64,000 bases of DNA, taken from positions 1-64,000 of the forward strand of contig JAUCBJ010007346.1 of NCBI GenBank assembly GCA_032718475.1. Reading direction: 5' to 3'. Both the position numbers and the translations under genes were made by a program. The notes beneath the pieces were generated by a model, which searched no databases, was not told the DNA's origin, and worked only from the letters and a program-made list of their open reading frames with translations. Origin of the DNA: Nemertoderma westbladi. Taxonomy: Eukaryota; Xenacoelomorpha; Nemertodermatida; Nemertodermatidae. Of this stretch, positions 35,434 through 45,984 are shown in pieces (the first letter of the stretch is position 1; each line of letters begins with the position of its first letter).

Positions 35434-35619
35434 GAATTCAATGTTTATTGCCCGGAATGTTATGAGTTCAACGGGGGACGCGAAAACAAGGATATCCAAC
35501 TTCAGGTGTTAATCTCCACCGTTATACGGAGGATAACATACCGAAGGAAACGGTCAATTATGTATAAAAACAATGTGCTGATAGAAATCCCAGCAGGTTT
35601 ACGTTATAAACAAAACCAG
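35434..35619 (+). CDS. Candidate orphan exon, unrecognised
   Basis: A 186-bp segment lies between a possible acceptor (CGGCGCAG ending 35433) and donor (CAG/GTACAA at 35620). It reads 62 codons without a stop, including EFNVYCPECYEFNGGRENKD and MYKNNVLIEIPAGLRYKQNQ. The CPEC pair and the basic stretch RRITYRRKR look non-random. It lies 226 bp upstream of the Ig gene on the same strand, but that gene has its own start and signal peptide. The evidence is composition and splice-like ends only. Confidence 0.3.
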
Positions 35620-35845
35620 GTACAATACAAATTCGGAGTCACCGTAAAAATCACTCACTTGTTAAAGATAATAGGTTTAACGATTAAGATATAATAATTA
35701 ATTGTTCAGCACATACATACAAGTACTACTGTATATAAATGGTTTTATTGCAATTCTTTAAACCCAAAATTAACTGCAGTAAAATAATAAACTGATAAAA
35801 ATTAAAATATAGACCTACAACTGTAGTTGATACATCGATAACAAA

Positions 35846-38029
35846 ATGTTACATACAATTCGGGTATTCTTCGTATTAGCGATTATCGTTAACTTTGTGA
35901 TCAGCGAGTTGGAGATCATCGAACCAAAAAATAGGAATTGCCTCCGACAGAATGACACTGTATTGATACGGTGCTCTCATCCAGACATTACCGAGAAAAA
36001 ACCTGACGTCAGCTTGTTTAACCTTAAGCGTAACCATAGCAACCCGGGCGGGGCCCACACCAGCGGAATCATTCGAGTGATCAGTGGCGAGATAATCTAC
36101 GAAAACGGATACACCAATGACAACATCAGCGTGGCCATAACAAACGGGAGTGCAACGTTCAACTTGACTAACTTACAAAGTTTTCAGGAATTTTTACCCA
36201 TGTTTTTGTGCTACGGGGGTCGTTCTTACGTGAATCAAGTCTACAGACCTTATTGCCAACCAATGAGTTGTAGCTGCGGTAACCATGGTGACGAGCGCTG
36301 CATCTTAGGCCAAGAAGATAACGCCACGATCAACATCGATTGTCGATATTGGGGATGGGACAGATCGGTTGAAATGGGGTGGTTAACCTCGAGCGAAAAA
36401 ACTACTACGGAAGATCTCAAAGTACGATATAGAGACGGTCACCAAATATCCGTTAATCTTACGAGAAATAACACCGAACCAGGGACATATAGGTGCCTCG
36501 CGAAACCTAGATACGGAGGTCAGTACGAGTGCGCGCTCAATGTCGTTATAGCCAGAGATCCGAGCGCTGTAGTTGCTAACGACGCAGGAGAAAATGTTAC
36601 CTTGATTGATGGTAAGGACGGGGAAAATGTTACATTGTATTGCTTGTTTGATCCTGGTGTTCCAGAACAAAGTATCGATAAAATATTGTGGATAAAGACG
36701 ATTGAAGGTAAAATTGAGAAGGAAGATAATGTTTTCAATTCTTCGGCAATAAATATCACATTTTCAGACAAAGATCCGAATTTCGCGATCGGATGCGAGG
36801 TACATACACTTGGCGACCCCGTGTTAACCTTTAAGACCCAATATGTTGACGCTCATACGGTATTCTGCAGGGACCATGGGGTTATCATCGTCGTTGGCCA
36901 TGTGGCGGTCATGCCAAACAATGAATCCACGGTTAACGTGAAGGATGATGACGTAGTGACTTCAGTTGATTGGAATGTCCAACACAGTGATGGGGTTGCC
37001 ATAGAAACGTACTGGGTGGCGGAAGACGAGGGAATGGAAATGATTTTCAATGGGCCAACGTCCGAACCCAATGTTTCCGCACTGGGGTGGCATTCCTTGA
37101 GATTGTCCTGCTCGTTGAACGATGAGATTTTAAACGAAACATTTATTAGAGTTAAGTTTGAGAAGAATGAAAAGCTTATTAAAGATGTTATCAACTCGAA
37201 AGATGGGATCGAATTTGAGAGTCATAATGTGAGTAATGCTACAGCAGATGTTGGGACAAACACCTCAATAAGTATGCCAGTGAAAGATTCGAAAAATACA
37301 AATAATTCCCTCACAAATATAGACACCTCTACGACAGAGTCTACTGGATTACCTAAAGAAAATAATGGCGCCATAAATGAGTTTCAAAATAGCCAGAAAC
37401 ATGCCGGTAACGAAAACGGAAAAGTGAAACCGATAATAAATAATTCCTTGGATAAAAACAACGTTGTTACAACCGCCTCTAAAAGCGAAGAGCCAAATAG
37501 TGCCGCTGACTCTAAGAACAACGTTGGTGACATTGGAACTACAGCGGTCCATGAATCAAGCGATGGACATCCCACCTCCTCAACTACAAACATTTATTTA
37601 ATAATCATTATTATCGCCGTTGTTATTTCTGCTCTTTTGGTAATTGCTATCGTTATTTTCTTCCTCTACAAACGGAAGCAAGAAAGGGCGTATCACGGTA
37701 ATGGAAAAGTTCAAAATGGTAAGGCGACACAGCTGGATTATTTGGGGTTAGCAGGTAAGCAAGTTGGCCAGGGACCTAATGGCGTCTCCAAGACATTGTG
37801 GATGGATATACCAATGGAGAACGATACCGCAGATGAGGATGAAGAAGAAGTAAATTCCAAGGTTGCCAATGGGAAGGTTGTCGATGGTAAATACGATCTC
37901 GACTGGGACCACGGGGCAGCGGATGAGTGCAAAGGTGACCAATCGCATTCGTACTTCAAGTCCTACGACAAACCGACATTTAGTCGAAGAGAACTTGCTG
38001 ATATACCGTCAGAGTCGGATGAAAACTGA
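35846..38029 (+). CDS. Single-exon Ig-domain type I membrane protein
   Basis: This 727-residue protein has an N-terminal signal peptide (about 1-20) and three to four divergent Ig-like domains. Cysteine pairs are C43-C122, C166-C217 (with W179 and the EPGTYRC motif) and C266-C317 (with W282). A fourth region around 350-440 has a lone C422. A Ser/Thr/Asn-rich stalk (about 450-580) carries many N-glycosylation sites. One transmembrane helix (583-607) and a 120-residue cytoplasmic tail follow. The tail holds LDYLGL (Y632), which fits both an ITIM (L-x-Y-x-x-L) and an endocytic YxxL, an acidic stretch, and two NGKV-type repeats. A role as an adhesion or immune-type receptor is inferred from architecture; I cannot assign an ortholog. 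Being intronless, it may descend from a retrocopy, or reflect the intron-poor style seen here. Confidence 0.85.
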   Translation: MLHTIRVFFVLAIIVNFVISELEIIEPKNRNCLRQNDTVLIRCSHPDITEKKPDVSLFNLKRNHSNPGGAHTSGIIRVISGEIIYENGYTNDNISVAITNGSATFNLTNLQSFQEFLPMFLCYGGRSYVNQVYRPYCQPMSCSCGNHGDERCILGQEDNATINIDCRYWGWDRSVEMGWLTSSEKTTTEDLKVRYRDGHQISVNLTRNNTEPGTYRCLAKPRYGGQYECALNVVIARDPSAVVANDAGENVTLIDGKDGENVTLYCLFDPGVPEQSIDKILWIKTIEGKIEKEDNVFNSSAINITFSDKDPNFAIGCEVHTLGDPVLTFKTQYVDAHTVFCRDHGVIIVVGHVAVMPNNESTVNVKDDDVVTSVDWNVQHSDGVAIETYWVAEDEGMEMIFNGPTSEPNVSALGWHSLRLSCSLNDEILNETFIRVKFEKNEKLIKDVINSKDGIEFESHNVSNATADVGTNTSISMPVKDSKNTNNSLTNIDTSTTESTGLPKENNGAINEFQNSQKHAGNENGKVKPIINNSLDKNNVVTTASKSEEPNSAADSKNNVGDIGTTAVHESSDGHPTSSTTNIYLIIIIIAVVISALLVIAIVIFFLYKRKQERAYHGNGKVQNGKATQLDYLGLAGKQVGQGPNGVSKTLWMDIPMENDTADEDEEEVNSKVANGKVVDGKYDLDWDHGAADECKGDQSHSYFKSYDKPTFSRRELADIPSESDEN

Positions 38030-38729
38030 CATTAGATTATATTATTATTAAAATATGAAATTAACAAACAATCGAATTAAAATCTAACTGTTGTAACTAC
38101 TGTATATACAAATATCCAAAATTGACTGAAGGTTGCATATACAAAATACCATACAGTTTATTAGTCACGCAAGGTGAAGCCTATGTATTTAATTGTGCCA
38201 TATGTGTAAAGTACTAAGTGATGTAAACGAGCAATGTAATCAATCCCAGAAATAACTTATTTTACAAGCCAAGGAATACGTTGTTTTATAACCCAAAATT
38301 CAACCATTTCTTGCCATAATGTGTGTAATAAATGTTTAGGAAATATGTCTAATAATAATTATATAATCCAGATAACCACTAAAATGTCCAAATCAAATCA
38401 CTAGGCGAATTCACTAAACAAACTAATATTCAGCCCAATTCAAACTTTCATATACTTTGTCTTATCGGGCGTACTACTAAAGTTACACAAACGTTCATTG
38501 ATAACTTCTAACTAGCGGATTTAAGTAAAGTCATATTGCGAGTAAATAGGTCTAGTAGCTGTACCGTGTATGTTAGTGTGTAGGAGCCCACCATGTACAT
38601 AAAGGTGGATATTATACTATATTGGATTCTATAATTAATATAAGTTAATGCTTGGTATGAAATAAGTAGTCTTCGAAATAATGTTTTTTAGTTTCGAAAC
38701 ACTTCCTGAACAATTGAATAATAAAAGTT
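38030..38729 (+). other. Presumed 3' UTR of the Ig gene
   Basis: AATAAA hexamers occur at 38327-38332 and 38720-38725. Either could end the transcript. No gene is visible in this segment. Confidence 0.4.
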
Positions 38730-38787
38730 GCCGACATAATTTGTACATGCTTCTTGTTTTATTCTGATAGGGGGGACTTTCGACGCA

Positions 38788-38917
38788 ATAAAAATTCACC
38801 CCCTTCCAAGGGAAATTCGACGCAAATAACAGCTGATTACACTCAAAAATATAACTGTATCCTGTTCTATTGTGTTTAGTTTATTGTTTTGGTTAAAATA
38901 ACGTGCCACTGTAACAC
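38788..38917 (+). repeat. Dispersed repeat (inverted partner at 52655-52797)
   Basis: AACAGCTGATTACA, CCTGTTCTATTGTGTTTAGT and AACGTGCCACTGTAAC appear reverse-complemented, in order, at 52655-52797. A partial copy lies near 39922-39965. Confidence 0.7.
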
Positions 38918-40157
38918 ACTAAGCTACATTTTACAAAGAAAATATAACCAAAAAATACAAATTATAATACAATACAATAAGTAGATAAAGTACAAATTAT
39001 ATTGAGGTCATATATTTGGCACATAATATCTACTCTATATTAATTCATATAATATTAATATATTACTGTATATTATATTATTACTATTATATTTCTGTAT
39101 GTAGTATTACTAATTACTCCCCACAAATATTTTTTAATTAAGCATAATTTTATTTTTTGCATTCAAATACAATTGGAGGCCCACAACATTCTATTAATTT
39201 TTCAATTTGATTTTGACGCCGTCAATGTCGCCTTTGGTAAGAATAAAAAATTATGGTGAGGTAATTATTTTGAGGATAATAAAATAAAATAAAAAATAGC
39301 ACCAAATATTAGTACTGTAATGGTTTATATGTATTAACATCCATAGATTGTATAAATTATTAAGTAATTTAAACAGAACTAAGGATGATCCAACTCTATA
39401 GCAAATGGAGCGGATATCCTCGCTGGTGGCGAATTCATTTTTTCCGCTCCATTTCCTATAGGTTTGGATCATCCTAAGTCCAGTTTAAATTACTTATTGA
39501 AAATATTAGTAATATTATTAAGTTATAAAGAAATAGGCACAGTATTACTTAGTTAAGTGAATTTTTTGTCAAAAAAATTCAACATCAATTAAAAATTGTG
39601 AAAAAAATTCCACTTTTTTCCTTTAGAACTACTGAGCCCAAAAAAATAGAGTAAAAAATGGAGAGGAAATTCAAGTTATTACAAAGAATTTTCCTTTCGT
39701 CACCCTGGGTCTTACATACGCGCTGTTCCGACTTATGCGAATACATTAGTGAAATTGTTGATATATACTTGTAATAATTTGCATAATACGAAGTGATAAA
39801 TGAGTTGACGTTTCAGCCCATTTTAATATATTAACTAAATTTCGCGAATGTTAAATTTCGATATCTACCATTTAAGGTCCCTTTTAAAGGAAAGTAGCAG
39901 GTTATAATGGCAGGCATCTCTAACCAAAACAATAAACTAAATTTAGGAACACAGTTTACAGTAAAACTTTTACTTCTAGGCAGACATTTTTCAATATTAA
40001 TTTAACATTAACCCTATGAGAAGGCTGAAACGACACCCCAATTGGCAATTTGCAACCCGCATTGGTACAACAATAACAGTAAGTAATACAGCACTTAGGC
40101 CAAAATCCGCATTTATTGTTTTAAATGATCGCAAACATTATATAAAAAACAACTCAC
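38918..40157. other. AT-rich non-coding stretch with a hairpin
   Basis: No gene. The inverted repeat at 39355-39495 is listed separately. Confidence 0.4.
39355..39495. repeat. 140-bp hairpin element
   Basis: TTAAGTAATTTAAAC, AGGATGATCCAA and AAATGGAGCGGA on the left are mirrored by TCCGCTCCATTT, TTGGATCATCCT and GTTTAAATTACTTA on the right. The loop is about 25 bp. Confidence 0.8.
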
Positions 40158-40284
40158 TCGATCCAATTTCTATACAGTTATCCAGCATATCGTTTTGGAA
40201 TCCATGGTTACAGGGACATTTGTAGCCGTCTACTGACCCCGGGTCCAGTTCGCAGACGGAGTTCGGTCCGCAGACGATGTGACG
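40158..40284 (-). pseudogene. Orphan EGF-like exon
   Basis: On the minus strand the frame reads HIVCGPNSVCELDPGSVDGY, then KCPCNHGFQNDMLDNC, and ends at a good donor (GTGAGT, complement at 40152-40157). The spacing CGPNSxC...GYxCxCxxGF...C is a textbook EGF-like domain, with the first cysteine expected in an upstream exon. However, no AG acceptor lies between this block and the in-frame TAA about 45 bp upstream. Either the exon is decayed or the splice site is unusual. No companion exon was found. EGF modules occur in secreted and membrane proteins; the parent gene is unknown. Confidence 0.55.
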
Positions 40285-42910
40285 AAGTGTTAAATTGTAT
40301 AACAATTATCGGATTTTCATTTTGTAAAAGATTTCGGTTCACTGAGTTATATTGAGCTCTAATTTAATTTAATAACTATATTTTGTAATTATTGTAGTGC
40401 TGTGTTGGATAATAATTAGCTCAATTAAAGGCTGAACGGGCCATAACCGTCCACTACAACTTTACTACCGGTCGGTACATTAATACGATCATCCCCCCAT
40501 TAATACATCCCCCCATAATGAGATTGGATAAAATATTAAACAGAGATTCCACTCCAGACTTTAATAAGTCAGGTCAAAATTAATATTTTCGCTTTCAGAT
40601 TTTTCCTACAAATATTGTAAAAAACTGACTGGAGCGACATCCTGTCGCACTATTCCCTTACGGATCAAATGGTCTGTTCTGATACAGATGCGTCCGTTCA
40701 CAGATAGGCCTACATCTAAATTACTGTAATTACGAAATAACACGATTATAAGAAATTGTCATTTATTCCACTGCGCGATACTATTTAGTTACAAAATATT
40801 CTGGGGAAGCTTTTCTAAAATTTAGTAGGCCTATTTTGTAAATAGAATTATTTACAGTATTACTTTTGGAAAAATATTTTTCAATATTCTCCATGTAGGC
40901 CTACTATATATATTAGTTCCCGAACTCATATTACTGTAGTTTAATAAAGGGTCGAGAGAATATTGAAAAATGATCTACAGTACTGTACCTTTGAATTAAT
41001 CAATAATCCCATATTTCCCCACATAATTATACTTTACTTGACCAAATTTTATAATTTTGAAAATGGTGAAAATTGTCCAATGAAAAGTGCCATTTTTGAA
41101 AAATTTATGTGCCTACTTGAATTTTAAAATTATGAAATGTGGGTTCATCAAAACTTTCGGAAAGTGAGGTTTCATGTTAGTCTGCATGCATGCTATGTTA
41201 ACCAAATCTATCAGTTTTTTGCCTTCTAATTTTAATTTCAAAATGTTCAATCCAGCATAAAATTAGAATGTTCCATAAGGTGAGTTGTGACTTGGTGCGC
41301 AAATATGATAATGAAAAATCACCACAAATTCAAACTCATTCTATGACATTAGGGATTTTCTGAGATGCTGCTGAAAATGAATGACACTCAAAAATATCGT
41401 ATCCGATTCATTGTGGTTTTTTTCGACAAAATGCCACGAAAAATACAAATAGAACGTATTGTATTAAACTAAAATCAGTAGCAAATCAACCTGATTTTAT
41501 GGTGTTATTGTATTTTCGTCCCACCCGACAAGCACCAAAAACGATAGTTGCGTTACCACCGAGTTGTATCGTGATCAGCGACCATGAAAACCAGTATAGC
41601 TTCAGAATTATCCTAACAAGGCAAAATTTAACAGTTTGAAATTTTAGCTACTTGTAATTTTCGTCCTGGGGCACCAGAATGGCACCAAAAAATGAGATTG
41701 CATTACCAACAATATTTTTAACTAGTTTCATCATGATTAGTGACATCGGAAACCCGCATACCTGTCAGAATTATCCGACCAAACACAACAATTTTTAGTT
41801 TGAAAATTTTATTACTTGGAGTTTTCATCTTGGGGGACCAGAAAAGCGCCAGAAAATATTTTTAAACAGTTTTATTGTGATCGGCGACCTCAAAAACCCG
41901 TACACCTTCAAAATCTTAATTTTTAACCAATATCTAAAAAATTATTCAATGCTGTTGCAATTATGCATCATTTCTTGCATTCAACAAATTTACGAAAAAA
42001 TATGTGAAGGCCTTCTAAAGACCAGCGCACCTTATATTGGAACATGATGGCTGTAATTTCTAAACGGACTTTTATGCAACAGTGTAAAATTAAAGAATGT
42101 TTATTCAACCATTTTTTTAATTAGTTTCCAAAATATGAAATATTTTTAAATTGGGAAGTAGGGGTGGGCGTTAAATTGTTAATAAAAAAAAATATAGCAA
42201 AATGTGGCATGTCAAGTAAAACGTATAGTATCAAAAAAAGGCGTTCTGAGAAAAACGTATTAAAGTTTTATGATATGTTTATTTTTCTTTCTTGTTCTAG
42301 TTTGTATGTTTTCTTAATGTTTGACGGGCAGTCTAACAAAAAAAAACGGACAAACAGTCAGGTTGTATAGATTCCATGAATTGTGAAAACTGATATCGGA
42401 AATGATATCATAAACCCGGAAAACCTCTTTAGCGAGGTGTTTTTGTAATGTTTGACATACAGTCTGACAAAAAGACGGACAGACAGACAAACGGACAGAC
42501 TATATTACGTGAAATGTGAAAACTGACATTGGAAATGAAACCACAAACCCAAAAAAACCTCTATAGAGAGAATTTAGTTAGCCTGTTTTCTTTCTTAATG
42601 CTTGACAGACAAACAGACCGACAGACAGAAATATGAATGGATGCCTGGTGTCATTTTAAATTCTGAACTCGTTTTGATGAAATTATGAGCGAATACCCTT
42701 TAGTTTTCGTAAAATTACTCAAAAATAGAAAATGATAGATCAGGGTTATATAATGGGAATAAAAAATAAAGTTTATTTACTGCCACTTTACTGGTATATT
42801 AAATATCACTGAACTGTTAGGAACCAATTTAAATTTCTAGTATATTTAAATATGTGTATACTGTATAGTAAATAAATATGTCTACCTACTACAGGCTGAT
42901 AGGAGACAAA
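40285..42910. other. Non-coding stretch with diverged tandem units
   Basis: Three diverged units of about 150-165 bp lie at 41480-41940 (see separate entry). GACGGACAGACAGAC-type runs lie near 42475 and 42605. No gene is seen. Confidence 0.45.
41480..41940 (+). repeat. Three diverged ~150-165-bp tandem units
   Basis: Each unit contains ATTTTCGTC or TTTTCATCT, a gCACCAaAA block, GTGATCaGcGAC and AATTaTCC in the same order, starting near 41510, 41655 and 41820. Probably old satellite or transposon DNA. Confidence 0.55.
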
Positions 42911-44296
42911 CTATCCACCACCCAATATTATTGGTTCACCCACTACTATTGGATTGGTTGACCCCGCAATCACACGATCCATCCGCCCACTCCTATTGGT
43001 TGACCCCTCAATCACACGATCCATCCGCCCACTCCTATTGGTTGACCCCTCAATCACACGATCCATCCGCCCACTCCTATTGGTTGACCCCTCTATCACA
43101 CGATCCATCCGCCCACTCCTATTGGTCGACCCCTCAATCACACGATCCATCCGCCCACTCCTATTGGTCGACCCCTCAATCACACGATCCATCCGCCCAC
43201 TCCTATTGGTTCACCCCTCAATCACACGATCAATCCGCCCACTCCTATTGGTTCACCCCTCAATCACACGATCAATCCGCCCACTCCTATTGGTTCACCC
43301 CTCAATCACACGAACCATCCGCCCACTCCTATTGGTCGACCCATCAACCACACGATCCATCCGCCCACTCCTATTGGTCGACCCATCAACCACACGATCC
43401 ATCCGCCCACTCCTATTGGTTGACCCCTGTATCACACGATCCATCCACCCACTCCTATTGGTCGACCCCTCAATCACACGATCCATCCGCCCACTCCTAT
43501 TGGTTCACCCCTCAATCACACGATCAATCCGCCCACTCCTATTGGTTCACCCCTCAATCACACGATCAATCCGCCCACTCCTATTGGTCGACCCCTCAAT
43601 CACACGATCCATCCGCCCACTCCTATTGGTTCACCCCTCAATCACACGATCAATCCGCCCACTCCTATTGGTTCACCCCTCAATCACACGATCCATCCGC
43701 CCACTCCTATTGGTTGACCCCTCAACCACACGAATCATCCGCCCACTCCTATTGGTTCACCCCTCAATCACACGATCCATCCGCCCACTCCTATTGGTCG
43801 ACCCATCAACCACACGATCCATCCGCCCACTCCTATTGGTTGACCCCTCAATCACACGATCCATCCGCCCACTCCTATTGGTCGACCCATCAACCACACG
43901 ATCCATCCGCCCACTCCTATTGGTCGACCCCTCAATCACACGATCCATCCGCCCACTCCTATTGGTTGACCCCTCAACCACACGATCCATCCGCCCGCTC
44001 CTATTGGTCGACCCATCAACCACACGATCCATCCGCCCACTCCTATTGGTCGACCCATCAACCACACGATCCATCCGCCCACTCCTATTGGTCGACCCAT
44101 CAACCACACGATCCATCCGCCCACTCCTATTGGTCGACCCCTCAACCACACGATCCATCCGCCCACTCCTATTGGTCGACCCATCAACCACACGATCCAT
44201 CCGCCCACTCCTATTGGTCGACCCATCAACCACACGATCTATCCGTCCACTCCTATTGGTTGACCCCTCAATCACACGACCCATCCGCCCACCCAT
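42911..44296. repeat. 42-bp minisatellite carrying CCAAT and GC boxes
   Basis: About 33 units. The core CCGCCCACTCCTATTGG is nearly invariant, with variable flanks (GTTGACCCCTCAATCACACG, GTCGACCCATCAACCACACG, GTTCACCCCTCAATCACACG). On the minus strand each unit contains CCAAT and GGGCGG, the classical NF-Y and Sp1 core sites. Because 42 is a multiple of three, several frames on both strands stay open for hundreds of codons; I regard these as spurious. Confidence 0.93.
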
Positions 44297-44868
44297 CTCT
44301 CCAACGTTGGTCCACCAAGGAACAATCGAACTCCCGTTTACCCAGTCTGCGGTTTACGTCGTTATGCATCCCGCACATCCATTGGCTGAGGTTCCATCTG
44401 GAAATAAAGTACAAATAAAATTATATGTATAAAAAACTTTGAATTGCATTTCGGGGACATTAAAATTTACCTACCGGTAGGCACTTATGGGAGGTGGGTT
44501 GGGGGGGGGGGGGGGGGGGGGGTCGCAGATGTTGTGATAGACGGTTACAAGAGCGAGTATGTGATGGGTGGGGGTGGGGGGGGGGGGGGTCAAAATGTCA
44601 TAGTGTCTTTATTCAGGGAAATGCTCCAGCCCACACCCCAATTTTTCTATAAATCTAAAATGTCTCTGTCAATTGCACCAGTTACACCGAAGTTTATAAG
44701 TAAATTAAACTAGCTTGTATAAAAAATAAAAAAAATGTGTTCTAGAACAAAAAAAATAGAACAAAAATATAAACCAAAATTTATAGCTAACACGTGTTCT
44801 ATAACATTTATAAAAAAAGTAGAAAAAACTAGCTAGCCTAAGATGTCATGGACTAGGAGCAGGAGGAT
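44297..44868. other. G-rich spacer
   Basis: Contains G22 (44501-44522) and a second G-rich run (44568-44589), followed by TGTTCTAGAACA-type sequence near 44736-44760 related to the 28549-28803 hairpin. No gene. Confidence 0.5.
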
Positions 44869-45829
44869 CGGATGCATGCTTCATTGCAGCTGCATTTTTA
44901 AGAATGCTGTGCCGGCTTGTCGACAAAATTGCGCCGCCACTACTCCCTATCACCCATGACATTTGCTAGATCATCCGCATCTTCAAGGCCAGTGTCCTTT
45001 AAGATGCGTCTCAAGAAAGTCATGGGCTGTAGCCCTAAGTCATGGACAAGATTATGCACTGGCTGGTCCTCACGGCGAAAGCAATGTCCTGCAAAGCGGA
45101 GGCGGCTTTGTTCTAGTGTCAAGCTTGGGGGAACCAACGAGACACCTCCAATGTTATATAGTGTCTGGTTGGAGATGTGTGCATTGTTCTTGACACAATG
45201 AACCCGGCGTAGCATTCTTGTGAAAGTGCCATCCAGAGATTTGGTGTCCTCAGCAGTTAGAGCCCAGCATGGACTCCCATAGAGGAGTACTGGAACTACT
45301 GCTGTTCTAAATAATCGGACCTTAAGTTTCCGATTAATTCTCGGTGACTTACAAATCCTGGAAAGCCTATTCAAGGGTGCCCATGCATTTCCCTTACGTA
45401 TTCTAAGGTCCTCACCTGACTTCCGGATCCATGATCCAAGGTAACAGAAGTCGTCCACATGCTCAAGCATACCATCCTTTGAGCTTATGCTCATCCGGTC
45501 AGAGACTTGCTGAGGCCTTTCAAAGTTAACTGTCAAAATGTTGGTCTTTTGGAGTTAATAAAAAGACCAACACTAGAAGCAGCGTGTTCTAATGAGCTGA
45601 GGAGCCGATATCTCTTGATTCCGGCCGGAATCGGAACCAGCAATTCAACATGCCGGAATACTTCCGGCCGGAACCGGAATTTTCTATAATTAGTGAAATA
45701 CACTAAATCACCATCATAATTCATCCAATCACATAAGATCATCATAATTTATGATGATCCAAGGACATGCGTAGAACATAGTCAACAACAATTATGAACA
45801 AGAATGGCGCAAGTGTGTCTCCCTGGAGG
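44869..45829 (-). pseudogene. LINE family fragment with internal replacement
   Basis: The 3' end starts at GCATGC (about 44874) and follows the LINE C-terminal coding region up to about 45606, with FCYLGSWI, CWALTAEDTK and the intact C-terminus MGDRE. Bases 45607-45736 are foreign (two TTCCGGCCGGAA palindromes), replacing about 120 bp of LINE. LINE sequence then resumes to 45829. Imperfect 25-bp direct repeats (ACTAGCTAG-NN-TAAGATGTCATGGA) lie at 44828-44852 and 45859-45883 and may be a target-site duplication. Confidence 0.85.
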
Positions 45830-45984
45830 TCCCGGCTAGTTTTTATTTATAAATAAACACTAGCTAGTATAAGATGTCATGGAAACACAATTCAACATTA
45901 CTTTTTTTGTTGCCAAAAAAGTCTTATTTTTTTGTCAAACTTGTTTAATGACTTTGACAAAAAAAGTGACTAACAACAAATAAT

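Noticed and set aside
42931-44432. Two overlapping frames of about 490 codons (and reverse-strand frames) in the 42-bp repeat
   Set aside because: The unit length is a multiple of three, so several frames on both strands stay open together. No frame shows preferential conservation at the amino-acid level.
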